Assembly (NCBI RefSeq): GCF_004102725.1
Contig: NZ_LHQS01000002.1
Coordinates: 425,984-489,983, forward strand
Direction: 5' to 3'
Source of the DNA: Methanoculleus taiwanensis
GTDB lineage: Archaea; Halobacteriota; Methanomicrobia; Methanomicrobiales; Methanoculleaceae
Length of the DNA stretch: 64,000 bases
Of this stretch, positions 7,828-16,630 are shown in pieces. Each line of letters begins with the position of its first letter. Position 1 is the stretch's first letter. The position numbers were made by a program, and so were the translations under genes. Under the pieces are notes generated by a model. It was not told the DNA's origin. It did no database searches and was given only the letters and a program-made list of their open reading frames with translations.

Positions 7828-8520
7828 TAATAACGGTACGTTCAGTACCTCCTGAGTTATTCTACGTTTAAGGGGACCCCTGTTATCCTGTTTTCAGCAG
7901 GAAGATGTTCCATTAAGTGGTGAGGGATGTAGAGAGCTGACTCTCGGCACCGTGCAGTCGGCAACGAGATCCAAACCACGGATCGGGAGCTTGGCTTTCG
8001 TCGGACTATCGCATTGTGGGTAATTGGGGGTGGCTAGCCCCTCTTGGCATAGGATTTTTAGGAAGATTTCAGCGATTTTCGATGATTGGATGGACAAATT
8101 GGGCGTGAGGGGCGGCTTTGCCCCTTCACCCACATACGGTGACCTTGATTTATATCGCGAGAATGTGTCTCTTTAAGCTAAGCAGACGTACCTGAGAGAA
8201 GAACCTGCCTCTGTAAGAAAACATACGTTAACGTAGATGGTGTCTGTCTTGCAGATAATCTCTGCACAAAATCTGGAGTGAGCGGTCTTTTATCAAAAAA
8301 TGGTTACAGTGTTTTCTATTTCTACTCAAGGTGCTCTGGAAAGACCGGCGCCGGAAGAGGCGGAGTGACGCCTTTTCGATTGCTGCATATACCATCTCTT
8401 TTCCGGCAGAACGCTCTGTGATCGGCGGGCTACCCTGAGCGAGAAGCGCTATCCGCGGGAGAACCGTAAGCCACCCCACGCGAACCAAAGGTATTTCTCA
8501 TAGCGGCGCCATTCTCGGTC
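7828..8520. other. Long intergenic stretch after tRNA-Gln
   Basis: About 690 bases, less GC-rich than neighbours, with no frame I can support. A hairpin with arms GTGAGGGGC and GCCCCTTCAC lies near 8108-8132 and could be a terminator or part of a small repeat. A minus-strand frame of 79 codons (7894-8133) has no recognisable motif and uneven codon use, so I leave it out. Confidence 0.45.
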
Positions 8521-8766
8521 ATGGTCGGCACACCGGAATGGATGCAGAGGAGGATGGGACTCTGGCGGCACCGGGGGCACCGCCCGGCACGGCGACCCGG
8601 CATGCTGAAGGCCGGGTATGCCGAGGTGCCGCTCGGCCGCGATGCCCTCCGGGCGATCCGAAAGGGGCTTCGGGATATCCGGTTCGGGCGGGTGCCCCGG
8701 CTCGGGGCGATCCTCGAGGAGCTCGATATCCTGCAGGCGCCCGCCGAGCGCTCGGCAGAGTCCTGA
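8521..8766 (+). CDS. Hypothetical small basic protein
   Basis: An 81-codon frame with the window's typical coding signature: ATC, CTC, GAG and GGC codons dominate and third positions are mostly G or C, while the opposite frames give Arg/Ser-rich translations. The protein is basic (MQRRMGLWRHRGHRPARRPG) and ends in a possible helix (LGAILEELDILQAPAERS). It converges with the zinc-ribbon gene, their ends lying 19 bases apart. No family recognised; reality of the gene is uncertain. Confidence 0.4.
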   Translation: MVGTPEWMQRRMGLWRHRGHRPARRPGMLKAGYAEVPLGRDALRAIRKGLRDIRFGRVPRLGAILEELDILQAPAERSAES

Positions 8767-8785
8767 ACCGCGAACCGACCCGCCT

Positions 8786-9148
8786 CTACCGGGGGCGGGC
8801 ACCCGGCTCTTCCGGAGCACCGCAGGCACCGCCTGCCCGCTCGCGGGAGAAATCGGCGAGAAAGCGGCATTTTTGCATGAACCCGTTACCGCACCGGATG
8901 CACCGGTACTGGGAGTATGCGATCGTGCGGTCAGGAACGTCGACAAACCCGAGCAATTCGCCCGGACTCCCGCAGCGCGGGCAGAGCGGCGTTGCCTCCT
9001 CCCGTCTCTTCTGTCTCGTGAGGAGGGCGACCACCGCCCGGTTCGCATCGGGGTAGAGGCCGTCGTGGTCGTCCGTCCGTACCTTATTCATCAGCCACCG
9101 GTACAGCGTGTTCGGCAGCAGGAGGTCGATCCGCTGGCGTTCTTCCAT
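8786..9148 (-). CDS. RHH-like protein with C-terminal zinc ribbon
   Basis: A 120-residue protein from the ATG at 9148 (an ATG at 9160 adds four residues). The N-terminal half, IDLLLPNTLYRWLMNKVRTD and ANRAVVALLTRQKRREE, matches the paralogue starting at 9269 in pattern and looks like a ribbon-helix-helix DNA-binding unit. The second half has a four-cysteine ribbon, CPRCG then CIRCG. I prefer 9148 because a minus-strand TTTATA box at 9174-9179 predicts transcription starting near 9151-9154, leaving almost no leader. Function unknown; probably a small DNA-binding regulator that may control its own promoter and the divergent gene. Confidence 0.65.
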   Translation of the reverse strand: MEERQRIDLLLPNTLYRWLMNKVRTDDHDGLYPDANRAVVALLTRQKRREEATPLCPRCGSPGELLGFVDVPDRTIAYSQYRCIRCGNGFMQKCRFLADFSRERAGGACGAPEEPGARPR

Positions 9149-9172
9149 GTACTTGTCCATGGAACTCTCAGC

Positions 9173-9240
9173 GTATAAATGATACCAATTGATACCAGAA
9201 GGTATCTTCGATCTGCCATAAAAAACAAGATACTATATCG
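9173..9240. promoter_or_regulatory. Shared divergent promoter with repeated GATACCA operator
   Basis: GATACCA at 9181 is repeated directly at 9191, and GGTATC at 9201 is the inverted half-site; a diverged copy GATACTA sits at 9229. The minus-strand TATA box (9174-9179) and plus-strand box (TACTATAT, 9231-9238) flank these repeats, so one bound protein could cover both promoters. Confidence 0.6.
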
Positions 9241-9268
9241 ATCCGTGCGGAGTACCTGAAGAAGAGTG

Positions 9269-9562
9269 ATGGAACCCGCCGAGAACGTAACAGGCAAGCA
9301 GGTCGGGGTGCGGCTCCCGGGCCACCTCTACCGGTGGCTGAAGGCGAAGGTGGACGGCGGCGAATACTCCAATATGGCCCAGTCCGTCATCGGGGAGCTG
9401 ACAAAGGCGAAGGCGCTTGAAGAGCGGCGGTGCGAGCCGGTGGCCTACGATATCCGCGAAGGGCCGGAGAGCGATCCGCTGCTCCGGCTCGTCAACGAGC
9501 GCCTGGACGAGATCCGCCGCGAGCTCCGGGGCGAGATCGAGCGGCGGCGGCGCGAGCGGTGA
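9269..9562 (+). CDS. RHH-like small protein with C-terminal coiled coil
   Basis: A 97-residue protein from the ATG at 9269. Residues about 10-50 (VGVRLPGHLYRWLKAKVDGG, then MAQSVIGELTKAKALEERR) repeat the pattern of the divergently transcribed neighbour (I-D-L-L-L-P-N-T-L-Y-R-W-L), so the two are paralogues. The C-terminus (LVNERLDEIRRELRGEIERR) is a highly charged helix likely to be a coiled coil and replaces the neighbour's zinc ribbon. Probably a DNA-binding regulator or antitoxin-like protein; no partner toxin gene follows it, and about 175 non-coding bases lie downstream. Confidence 0.65.
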   Translation: MEPAENVTGKQVGVRLPGHLYRWLKAKVDGGEYSNMAQSVIGELTKAKALEERRCEPVAYDIREGPESDPLLRLVNERLDEIRRELRGEIERRRRER

Positions 9563-9738
9563 AACCGGGCGGCAGTCCTTCCCTTCAGGAGTTCCGGTTT
9601 TGGTTTCAATGGTGGGTAAACCGATCCTATTGCCCTGGCGATAATTCCTGTGGTCGGCCTAGACCACTCGTGAACGAAGTATCTGCCTGCATTTCAGCCT
9701 CATGCATTCATCCCGATACGCAACCGTGACGGCAAAGG

Positions 9739-10137
9739 TCAGTGAGCGGTACCGGCGATGATATGCTCTGCCGCCAAGGCAAAGTCATGAGCCTTTACAA
9801 TCACGGAGGCTGCCTCTTCTCTGCTGATGGTGCGGCAGATGGTGTACTCCACCTCTTCCCGCAGTTCTTCAGCAAGGTTCAGCGCCCGTCCGTGTTCCGG
9901 AGCCAGCTCGCCTGTTTGCACGTATGCGGAACCGATCGCTGCAATGAGCCCTGCGTGAGTTTTTACCTGTATGCCTTTTCGGCGCAGCAGAGCAAGAGCG
10001 GAAAGATACATTGCATAATACGCACGGTTCACCGCGTCTTCGTAGAGGCCTTCTTTGCAGAGCAGATGCGCAGCACTGAGCCGCTGGCGTGATTTAACCA
10101 GGAGATCACAGATTTCCTTATCCGACCGCCTGATCAT
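9739..10137 (-). CDS. HEPN-domain protein of an MNT-HEPN toxin-antitoxin pair
   Basis: A 132-residue HEPN protein if translation begins at the ATG at 10137, 4 bases after the stop of the nucleotidyltransferase gene (an upstream extension to 10206 would run into that gene). It has the HEPN layout: SRQRLSAAHLLCKEGLYEDA, then NRAYYAMYLSALALL with the conserved aromatic pair, then helices ending VKAHDFALAAEHII. In such pairs the HEPN protein is the RNase toxin and its partner inactivates it by adding nucleotides to a C-terminal tyrosine. The upstream neighbour is that partner. Confidence 0.85.
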   Translation of the reverse strand: MIRRSDKEICDLLVKSRQRLSAAHLLCKEGLYEDAVNRAYYAMYLSALALLRRKGIQVKTHAGLIAAIGSAYVQTGELAPEHGRALNLAEELREEVEYTICRTISREEAASVIVKAHDFALAAEHIIAGTAH

Positions 10138-10141
10138 GTTA

Positions 10142-10459
10142 TCAAACCGCCACCCCATCGGTTGCAACATTTCTGATAAACGAATAGTTCCGGCATGCCG
10201 TAACATCGGCTCGTGATAGCACCTTGACCGAGAGGTACTCTCCGGTCTCGACCATCAGGTCGAAGGCAAGACCCGTGAGCAGCTCGCGGAGGCGAAAGTC
10301 TTCGTTGCGGGTGATTACCAGAATATCGATATCTGAGTCCGGCCGGTCGTCTCCTCGTGCAACCGACCCGAAGAGCAGGATCTCCTCGATGGCATCCCCG
10401 CATGCCTCTCGTGCCTTTGCCGCGAAGATATGGACAACCGGCCGTATTGTGCGTGTCAT
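10142..10459 (-). CDS. Minimal nucleotidyltransferase (MNT) antitoxin
   Basis: A 105-residue minimal nucleotidyltransferase. The catalytic signature GSVARGDDRPDSDIDIL gives the G31-S32 pair and D43/D45 that bind metal-NTP. In MNT-HEPN modules this enzyme adenylylates the HEPN toxin and so silences it. It precedes the HEPN gene, with 4 bases between stop and start. The intact G-S-x10-D-x-D motif argues for an active enzyme. Confidence 0.87.
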   Translation of the reverse strand: MTRTIRPVVHIFAAKAREACGDAIEEILLFGSVARGDDRPDSDIDILVITRNEDFRLRELLTGLAFDLMVETGEYLSVKVLSRADVTACRNYSFIRNVATDGVAV

Positions 10460-10758
10460 ATGATGGAAGAATCTCGGTTTTCCTGATGAGTGTTTGGAGG
10501 GTATGTGCTTAAATAGTATCTGTCGGCTCCGAAGCAGAGCGTTCGAACCGGTACCGGCCAGGGCGGCTGCCGAACCCTAAAGCGCTCGAGGGCAGGAATG
10601 GGGCGAGCGAAGTCGGCATGAGGTTTGGAGGTGTTCCGCTCTGGTATCGCCCGCCTGCTCGTGAGCAGTCTCTCAGACGTGAGCGCCGGATCCGAGCCAT
10701 TGATCTGAACCCGCTGGATACAATCGCCTTTTTATACCCGCACCACCCAGATCCCGCT
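10460..10758. other. Intergenic stretch with the CBS-gene promoter
   Basis: No gene seen. CTTTTTATAC at 10728-10737 is a TATA box whose expected start site coincides with the ATG of the CBS gene at 10759, implying a leaderless transcript. A second box-like GCTTAAATAGT lies at 10508-10518. Confidence 0.5.
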
Positions 10759-11217
10759 ATGGAGCCCGGCGAGATACCCATCCGGCAGCTCATGCACCGG
10801 GAGTTTGAACACGTCACTCCGGATACGCCCGTCGCCGTCGTCCTCGAGAAGTTCTCGGAACGTGGGCGGCACGACCTGATCGTCCTCGACGAGAACGGCG
10901 GCTTCGTCGGGGTGATCCTGCTGACCGATATCCTCGGCTGCGTCGTCCCCCGGCTCGGCATCAGGGCGAAGAAGCGATCCGCAGCGCTCCCGTCCGACCT
11001 CCTCTGCATGATGCGGGGCGGCGACCAGCGTGCCGGGGACCTCGCCACCCGGTCGCATATCGCGATCCCGGATCACGCGACCGTCGCCGACGCCCTCGGC
11101 CACATGGCCCGCGACCGGCACCCCTACCTCGTCGTCGTGGACGCGGCCGGGGCGGCCGAAGGCTGTATCGAGATCTCCGACATCATCGCGTTTCTCCGGA
11201 AGGACGGCCACCTGTAA
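10759..11217 (+). CDS. Tandem CBS-domain protein
   Basis: A 152-residue protein made of two CBS domains: IRQLMHREFEHVTPDTPVAV to LTDILGC, and HIAIPDHATVADALGHMARD to ISDIIAFL. Such stand-alone pairs bind adenine nucleotides and act as energy or ionic-strength sensors. The frame is open upstream to 10618 but I start at 10759 because the fold begins there and a TATA box lies at the right distance. Its 3' end overlaps that of the convergent antiporter gene by 35 bases. The partner it regulates is unknown; the antiporter is one candidate by position only. Confidence 0.82.
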   Translation: MEPGEIPIRQLMHREFEHVTPDTPVAVVLEKFSERGRHDLIVLDENGGFVGVILLTDILGCVVPRLGIRAKKRSAALPSDLLCMMRGGDQRAGDLATRSHIAIPDHATVADALGHMARDRHPYLVVVDAAGAAEGCIEISDIIAFLRKDGHL

Positions 11218-12379
11218 TCCTCTTCTCCCGCCGATCCTCGAGGGCAAACCCCCACCGCATCAGGAGCGGGGCTGCGAAGACCGTCGCGATCACCATCACC
11301 GTCACGGCCGAGTAGAGCCCGGCGCCGATGATCCCGGCCGCGAGCGAGACCTGGGCGACGACGAGCGCGATCTCGCCGCGGGCCGAAAGCCCGAATCCCA
11401 CGGTGAGCGCCGCGAGAGGGCTTTCGAAGAAGTAGCGCGAGCCGAGGTAGCCGCCGAGGGTCTTGCCGGCGATAGCGAGGAGGATAAGCGCCGGGACGAG
11501 CAGCGTCCCGAAGACCGCCGGGTCGGGGTGGAAGAGCAGCCCGATCGAGGCGAAGAAGAAAGTGACGAAGAACCCGAACCCGAAGTCGATGATGCCGTCA
11601 AAGATGCTCCGGTCGTTCCTGACCTGCCGCCCGAGGATGATCCCGGCGATGAACGCCCCTATGGCGTAGTGCAGGCCAAGCGCATGCGCTGCAGCCGCCG
11701 TTGCAAGAGCGATCGCGATCGCCGCCACATAGGGCATCTCGTGGGTCAGCATCGACCGTGATGCCCGGAAGAGCCAGATCGCGAGTCGCCGGCCGACGGT
11801 GAAGGCAAACGCGATGAAGAGAACGGCGAGGACGAGCGCTCCCGCGAGCGGCAGGAGGTCGAGATGCCCGGAGAGCGCGACCGAGGAGAGGACGCCGAGG
11901 AGGACGATCCCGATGATATCGTCGACGATCGCGGCGCCGACGATCGTGTTCCCGACCAGGCTGTCGAGACGCCGGAGATCGATCAGCGTCCGGACGGAGA
12001 CGCCGATCGAGGTGATCGAGAGGATCACGGCGAGAAAGAACTGTTCGGCGAAGGAAAAGCCGAGGAGTGCGCCGCCGACGAGCCCGAGGACGAAGGGCAC
12101 GGCAACCCCGGCCACGGCGGTGAGGGTGGCGGCGTTTCGCGCTGCGGCGAAGGCCTTCGGGTTCATCTCGACCCCCGAGATGAAGAGGAGGGCGATGATC
12201 CCGATCGTCGCGAAGACCTCGAGCGTCGCGTCGAGTTCGACGAGCCCGAGGACGGCGGGTCCGAGGAGGATCCCGGCAGCGATCTCGCCTATCATCGGCG
12301 GATATCCGAGCCGCTCCAGGCCCTCGCCGAAGACCTTGGCGACGACCAGGATGACGATGATCGCGACGATCGGATCCAT
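11183..12379 (-). CDS. Kef/NapA-type cation:proton antiporter (CPA2 family)
   Basis: A 398-residue membrane protein from the ATG at 12379 (MDPIVAIIVILVVAKVFGEG), with about 12 hydrophobic segments. IGEIAAGILLGPAVLGLVE is the hallmark N-terminal CPA2 motif, ISGVEMN and IVDDIIGIVLLG (the Asp-Asp pair in the transport core) follow, and YAIGAFIAGIILG is characteristic of Na+ or K+/H+ antiporters. There is no C-terminal TrkA-N domain, so it is the short Na+/H+ antiporter-like form. The upstream ATG at 12406 would add nine non-hydrophobic residues. Confidence 0.88.
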   Translation of the reverse strand: MDPIVAIIVILVVAKVFGEGLERLGYPPMIGEIAAGILLGPAVLGLVELDATLEVFATIGIIALLFISGVEMNPKAFAAARNAATLTAVAGVAVPFVLGLVGGALLGFSFAEQFFLAVILSITSIGVSVRTLIDLRRLDSLVGNTIVGAAIVDDIIGIVLLGVLSSVALSGHLDLLPLAGALVLAVLFIAFAFTVGRRLAIWLFRASRSMLTHEMPYVAAIAIALATAAAAHALGLHYAIGAFIAGIILGRQVRNDRSIFDGIIDFGFGFFVTFFFASIGLLFHPDPAVFGTLLVPALILLAIAGKTLGGYLGSRYFFESPLAALTVGFGLSARGEIALVVAQVSLAAGIIGAGLYSAVTVMVIATVFAAPLLMRWGFALEDRREKRITGGRPSGETR

Positions 12380-12654
12380 GGGAGGGAAGTACCCGTTTGC
12401 GCGCAAAAAGCCTTCCGAAGCGTGCGGGCTCTCTTAAGGCAGCCCTCCCCCGAAGGGAGACCTGAAACGGGCGGCGGCCTGTATTCGAGCACGGGCAGGT
12501 CTTCCGGCTATCGCATCGCGGGGGAGGTGCGGGAGGAGGCTCGCCCCCTCCTGCAAAAGAGTTCGCGACAGCGCCGGTATCAGAGATGACGGTAGCGAAC
12601 GGACGTATCGGGAGGCGGAATCTTCTCTCTGGAGCGAATGCCCCTCCTGCACCG

Positions 12655-12683
12655 TTTTTTGAAAGATCGGTAAAAAAAGGAAT
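12655..12683 (-). terminator. T-rich tract after thrS
   Basis: Read on the minus strand, two T-runs (CCTTTTTTT at about 12672-12680 and a second near 12654-12660) follow the thrS stop, fitting the T-tract terminators of archaeal RNA polymerase. Confidence 0.45.
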
Positions 12684-14516
12684 TTAGATGAACCGGGGTT
12701 TCTTCGAGAGTTTCCGCGGCGTGTAGAGCGGGCGGCAGGGCTTCCCGGCGGTCTCGGTCCTGACGGCGGCGATGAGTTCGTCCTCCGTCATCTGCACCTT
12801 GCAGGGCTTCTTCGGCTCGGAGAGCTTCCGCACCGTCACGGTGAGCCGCCCGGTCTCGGCCTCCTGGTCGCCGATGACCGCGACAAACGGAACCCAGTCG
12901 ACGCCGGCCTCGCGGATCTTCTTGTTCACGCTCTCCTCGCGGTCGTCGAAGTCGGCACGGATCCCGGCAGCGTTCAGGCGTCCGGTGATCTCCTCGGCGA
13001 AGGGGTGGTGCCGTTCGGCGACCGGCACGAGCCGTACCTGGGTCGGGGCAAGCCAGGTCGGCAGCGAGGGCACCTTCTGGGTCGCGGTATTCTCGAGGAG
13101 CGCGCAGATGACCCGCTCGATGCTGCCCGTCGGCGAGCAGTGGAGGATCGGCGGATAGACCTCCTCGCCCTCGGGGGTGTAGTACTTGATCCCGAACCGG
13201 CGGGAGCTCTCGACGTCGATCTGCACCGTCGGGTTCTCGATCGGCCGGCCCTGGCCGTCGATCGCGGCGAGGTCGACTTTTGCGATCCAGTAGTGGAAGC
13301 GCTCCGAGAGCACCTCGATCAGCATGGGGACGCCGGAGTCGGCGACGATCTTCTTGATCCAGGCCTCGTTTGCGGCGTAGAAGTCGCGGGTGCAGCGGAA
13401 GACGCCGACGAGCGGCGTCTCGAGGTCTCTCCCGGTCTGCCAGCCCATCCGGAGCTGCTCTTCAAACGCCTGCAGGGTGCCGGCCTCGTCGCGGCAGAGG
13501 GTGTGCATATCGGGCATCGTGAAGGCGCGAAGACGCTTGAGGCCGATCACCTCGCCCTTCTGCTCGTGGCGGAACGAGTAGGTGGAGAGCTCGTACATCT
13601 TCATCGGGAGGGTGTTCGGCGAGATGTGCATATCGTGCATGATCGAGAACATCCCGAAGCACGCCGCGAACCGGAGCATCATATCGCGGTTGCCGCTCTT
13701 GAACCGGTACTGCCGCTCGCCGAACTTCCCGGCGTGCTCGTTGATCGCGGTATCGCCGAGGTCGTACATCACCGGCGTCTCGACCGGCATGCCGCCGTAG
13801 TCGAGGACGAGGCCGAGGACGTAGTCGGCGAGGAGGTCGCGGACGAGCTTGCCGCGGGGCATCCAGCGGTGGTGGCCGACGTCGGAGAGCGCCTCGTAGT
13901 CGACGAGCTCTTTTGCGCGCATCAGCTCGACGTGGAGCGGCTCGCCGCCCTCAGCGCCGGGAAGGCCGATCTCCTTCTTCACGAGCGCGCCGAAGGCCGA
14001 GTTGTCGGCGTACTCGGTCGCGTCCTTCCGCTCGCCGGCGGGGGTCAGCACGAAGAACTCGTGCTCGATCTCCTTCTTCGCCGCCGTCTCGGCAGCGCCG
14101 GGGACGATCGTCCGGGAGAGCTCGGAGAGCGGGTGGCCCTTGCAGGAGAGGGTGAACGCCTTGTACCAGCCGAAGGGCGCCCGCTTCACCGTCAGACCCT
14201 CGTCCGCGGCGAGTGCCTCCTCGATCCCTTTCAGGGCGCCGACCGCCGCCTCGGGCGATGCGAGATCGCTCGAGAGGTGGGCGTAGGGGTAGATCATGAT
14301 GTTCGCTACATTGAGCTGGCCGGCGGTCGACCGGATCTCGGCGACCGCCTGGCGGACGGCGTCGTCCATGTTCTCTTCGTCGGCCGATTCGACGGCGCAG
14401 AAGACGGTGAGCGCCTCGTCGAGCATGTCCTGCATGACGGCTGCTTCTTCGGCAAGCTTCGTCTTCTTCCGTGCTTCGTATTCGATATGGTCTGAGTGTA
14501 TCAGGAGAAGTCGCAT
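12684..14516 (-). CDS. thrS: Threonyl-tRNA synthetase, archaeal type
   Basis: A 610-residue class II synthetase charging tRNA-Thr. The N-terminus ([19 protein letters not shown], to about residue 145) is the archaeal D-aminoacyl-tRNA-deacylase-like editing domain rather than the bacterial TGS/HxxxH domains. The catalytic core has motif 2 ([26 protein letters not shown]) and motif 3 ([17 protein letters not shown]); zinc ligands are expected from the Cys and His in these segments. The anticodon-binding domain ends the protein with VRKLSE. It stands alone with its own promoter. Confidence 0.96.
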   Translation of the reverse strand: MRLLLIHSDHIEYEARKKTKLAEEAAVMQDMLDEALTVFCAVESADEENMDDAVRQAVAEIRSTAGQLNVANIMIYPYAHLSSDLASPEAAVGALKGIEEALAADEGLTVKRAPFGWYKAFTLSCKGHPLSELSRTIVPGAAETAAKKEIEHEFFVLTPAGERKDATEYADNSAFGALVKKEIGLPGAEGGEPLHVELMRAKELVDYEALSDVGHHRWMPRGKLVRDLLADYVLGLVLDYGGMPVETPVMYDLGDTAINEHAGKFGERQYRFKSGNRDMMLRFAACFGMFSIMHDMHISPNTLPMKMYELSTYSFRHEQKGEVIGLKRLRAFTMPDMHTLCRDEAGTLQAFEEQLRMGWQTGRDLETPLVGVFRCTRDFYAANEAWIKKIVADSGVPMLIEVLSERFHYWIAKVDLAAIDGQGRPIENPTVQIDVESSRRFGIKYYTPEGEEVYPPILHCSPTGSIERVICALLENTATQKVPSLPTWLAPTQVRLVPVAERHHPFAEEITGRLNAAGIRADFDDREESVNKKIREAGVDWVPFVAVIGDQEAETGRLTVTVRKLSEPKKPCKVQMTEDELIAAVRTETAGKPCRPLYTPRKLSKKPRFI

Positions 14517-14558
14517 GTCATTAACCCCGGGAACATTCGTTAGCTATCTGTTTTCCAT

Positions 14559-14570
14559 CTCTATATAGAG
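14559..14570 (-). promoter_or_regulatory. thrS TATA box
   Basis: CTCTATATAGAG, a palindromic A/T box, lies about 48 bases before the thrS start at 14516, giving a predicted leader of about 20 bases. Confidence 0.55.
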
Positions 14571-14630
14571 TGCGGCGTGATGTCTGCAGGTTATCAGGCG
14601 TATCTGGAAAAATAACGGGCGGGATCGGCG

Positions 14631-15188
14631 TCAGGCGCCGCGCCGGTTCTCATGGTAGCGGGAGAGCGTCGCCTGCCGCTGATCCATGTATTTCGCATCC
14701 CCTTTGAGATTGTACGGGCGCTCGGCGCGCTCCGTCGCGTAGAAGACCAGCTGGCCGATCGGCATCCCGGCGTAGACCCTGACCGGCCGGGAGTTGACGT
14801 TGCACATCTCGAGCGTGATCGTCCCGCGGAACCCCGCGTCGATCCACCCTCCCGTCTGGTGGAGTTCGATCCCGAGACGGGCGATGCTGCTTTTGCCCTC
14901 GATGCTCGCGACGACCTTGTCGGGGAGCTCGATCGCCTCGTACGTCTCGGCGAGGACGAACTGGCCGGGCTTGAGGACGATCGCGTCCGTCGTCGTCTCC
15001 TCGATCCCCGCGCAGACGCTCTCGCGCTGGTAGGGGTCGATCACCTCATCACCCGGGACGTACCAGACGAAGTGGCTCCCGAGCCGGATATCGAGCGAGT
15101 TCGGCTGTATCAGGGACGGGTCGAAGGGATCGACCCGGATAAACCCTCGTTTGATGTGGTCCTCAATCTGCCAGTCAACAAGAATCAT
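14631..15188 (-). CDS. dcd: dCTP deaminase
   Basis: A 185-residue trimeric dUTPase-like enzyme that turns dCTP into dUTP (or dUMP in bifunctional forms) for dTMP synthesis. Diagnostic stretches are [28 protein letters not shown] with the substrate-binding Ser and Arg, [16 protein letters not shown] with the catalytic Glu region, and MPIGQLVF. Length fits the family. It ends the long co-oriented run and overlaps the trmJ-like gene by 14 bases. Confidence 0.94.
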   Translation of the reverse strand: MILVDWQIEDHIKRGFIRVDPFDPSLIQPNSLDIRLGSHFVWYVPGDEVIDPYQRESVCAGIEETTTDAIVLKPGQFVLAETYEAIELPDKVVASIEGKSSIARLGIELHQTGGWIDAGFRGTITLEMCNVNSRPVRVYAGMPIGQLVFYATERAERPYNLKGDAKYMDQRQATLSRYHENRRGA

Positions 15189-15921
15189 TGATAGTAGTAT
15201 CTTCCGGAAACCCGTTTATGGTTTCTTCTTTGTTCTCCATGTGCCACTCGGCCCGCCGCATCAGGCCGTGGAACGTGCTCGCCTCCCGTGCGGTGAGCTT
15301 CGTCCGGCCGAGAACGCGCCGGATCAGGGTCATCGTCGTCGTCCGTTTGCAGTCGGGGTGGTCGATCCGGCTGAGGAACTGATCGATGTGGGCGTAGAGC
15401 GCCTCCATCTCGACGGACGACGCCAGGTGGTAGGTTCCCCGGGGGAGGTTTGCGAGCTCGTAGCAGAGGATCCCGACGGCGTGGGAGAGGTTTAAGATCG
15501 GGTAGGTCGCGCTCGTCGGGATGGTGCAGATGAGATTGCTCCGCAGGAGTTCGCTGTTATTGAGGCCCCAGTTCTCCCGGCCGAAGAGGATCGCGACGGT
15601 GCCGTCGATGTCGGCGACGATCTCCCGCACCTCGGCGGGCCCGTAGTAGGGCATCCGGGTCGGCGTGCAGATCGACTTGCTCACCTCGCCGGTGGTGGCC
15701 ACCACGAAGTCGTGCTCGCGGTAGACATCCTCGAGGCTGCAGCGCCGGGCATTCTCGAGGACGTCGCGGGCATGCGACGCCCGGGCGCGGGCGTCGCCGC
15801 CGAGCGGGCAGGGGTCGACGAGCACGAGCCGGTCGAACCCGAAGTTCTTCATGACGCGGGCGGTAAACCCGACATTCCCCTCGTAGAGGGGTTCGACGAG
15901 GACGAATGCAATCTCCGGCAT
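15175..15921 (-). CDS. trmJ: SPOUT-family tRNA 2'-O-methyltransferase, TrmJ type
   Basis: A 248-residue SpoU/TrmJ-like methyltransferase that probably methylates position 32 in the tRNA anticodon loop. I start at the ATG at 15921 ([20 protein letters not shown]), because codons further upstream overlap the GGGP synthase gene and look non-coding. The knot motifs are visible: [47 protein letters not shown] and [20 protein letters not shown]. The C-terminal 80 residues are helical and family-typical. It sits 7 bases after the GGGP synthase stop and overlaps dcd. Confidence 0.88.
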   Translation of the reverse strand: MPEIAFVLVEPLYEGNVGFTARVMKNFGFDRLVLVDPCPLGGDARARASHARDVLENARRCSLEDVYREHDFVVATTGEVSKSICTPTRMPYYGPAEVREIVADIDGTVAILFGRENWGLNNSELLRSNLICTIPTSATYPILNLSHAVGILCYELANLPRGTYHLASSVEMEALYAHIDQFLSRIDHPDCKRTTTMTLIRRVLGRTKLTAREASTFHGLMRRAEWHMENKEETINGFPEDTTINDSC

Positions 15922-15928
15922 GGGGATC

Positions 15929-16630
15929 TTACTGCACTGCCCGGACGGTCGCCCGCAGTACGTCGGTGCCGTTATCGTAGACCGCGTTCCCGACGACGAT
16001 CGTATCCGCGTACCTGCCCATCTCCGCGGCGCGTTCGGCGGAGTTGATCCCGCCGCCGTAGTAGAGGACGGCGTTTTCGACCGCTTCGGCTGCGGCACGC
16101 ACGACCGCAGGGTCGCCGTAGGTGCCGGAGTACTCGATGTAGACGATCGGGAAGCGGAAGTAGCGGTCGGCGACGCTCGCGTAGGCGGCGACGTCGGAGG
16201 CGCTGATTTCGCAGTGCGCCCCTGTCACCCGGCCGACGGCCGAAGCGGGGTTCAGGACGATGTAGGCCTCGGGCACGACCTTCTCCCAGTGAATGCTCCC
16301 GTTGCTCCTCCGCAGCCACGCCTGGTGCTTCCCGACGATCCAGCGGGCGTCGTCGGTGTTCATCACGCTCGGGACGAAGAGGAGGTCGATCCCGTCGAAG
16401 ATCGCGCACTCGGGCCCCGCGGGCTCCACCACGAGGGGGAGACCGTGTGCGGCGACCATATCGAGGAGGTCGCGCATATTCTCGGGCGTTACGTTCAGGG
16501 TGCCCGAGAGCATCAGAGCGTCCGTCCCGCTCGTTACCACATCCTCCACCGCTTGCGGGGAGATCGTCTTGTCGGGGTCGAGTTTGGTTACATGAACCCA
16601 TTCTTTCCAGTTCTGCTGCATGGACGTCAC
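15929..16630 (-). CDS. Geranylgeranylglyceryl phosphate synthase
   Basis: A 233-residue TIM-barrel enzyme joining sn-glycerol 1-phosphate and geranylgeranyl diphosphate, the first committed step of archaeal ether-lipid synthesis. VHVTKLDPDKTIS near the start, SGTDALMLSGTLN, PLVVEPAGPEC, YIVLNPASAVGRVTGA, YIEYSGTYGDP and LYYGGGINSAERAAEM are the phosphate- and prenyl-binding loops of the GGGPS/PcrB family. It overlaps topA by 4 bases. An ATG three codons later is an equally possible start. Confidence 0.93.
   Translation of the reverse strand: MTSMQQNWKEWVHVTKLDPDKTISPQAVEDVVTSGTDALMLSGTLNVTPENMRDLLDMVAAHGLPLVVEPAGPECAIFDGIDLLFVPSVMNTDDARWIVGKHQAWLRRSNGSIHWEKVVPEAYIVLNPASAVGRVTGAHCEISASDVAAYASVADRYFRFPIVYIEYSGTYGDPAVVRAAAEAVENAVLYYGGGINSAERAAEMGRYADTIVVGNAVYDNGTDVLRATVRAVQ

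Noticed and set aside
7894-8133. 79-codon minus-strand frame after tRNA-Gln
   Set aside because: Uneven codon use, no motif, and it contains a hairpin-forming segment; not accepted as a protein.
10618-10758. Upstream extension of the CBS-domain protein
   Set aside because: A TATA box lies inside it and transcription would start next to the ATG at 10759.
13005-14495. 496-codon open frame antisense to thrS
   Set aside because: thrS has every synthetase motif on the other strand; this frame is a by-product of high GC3.
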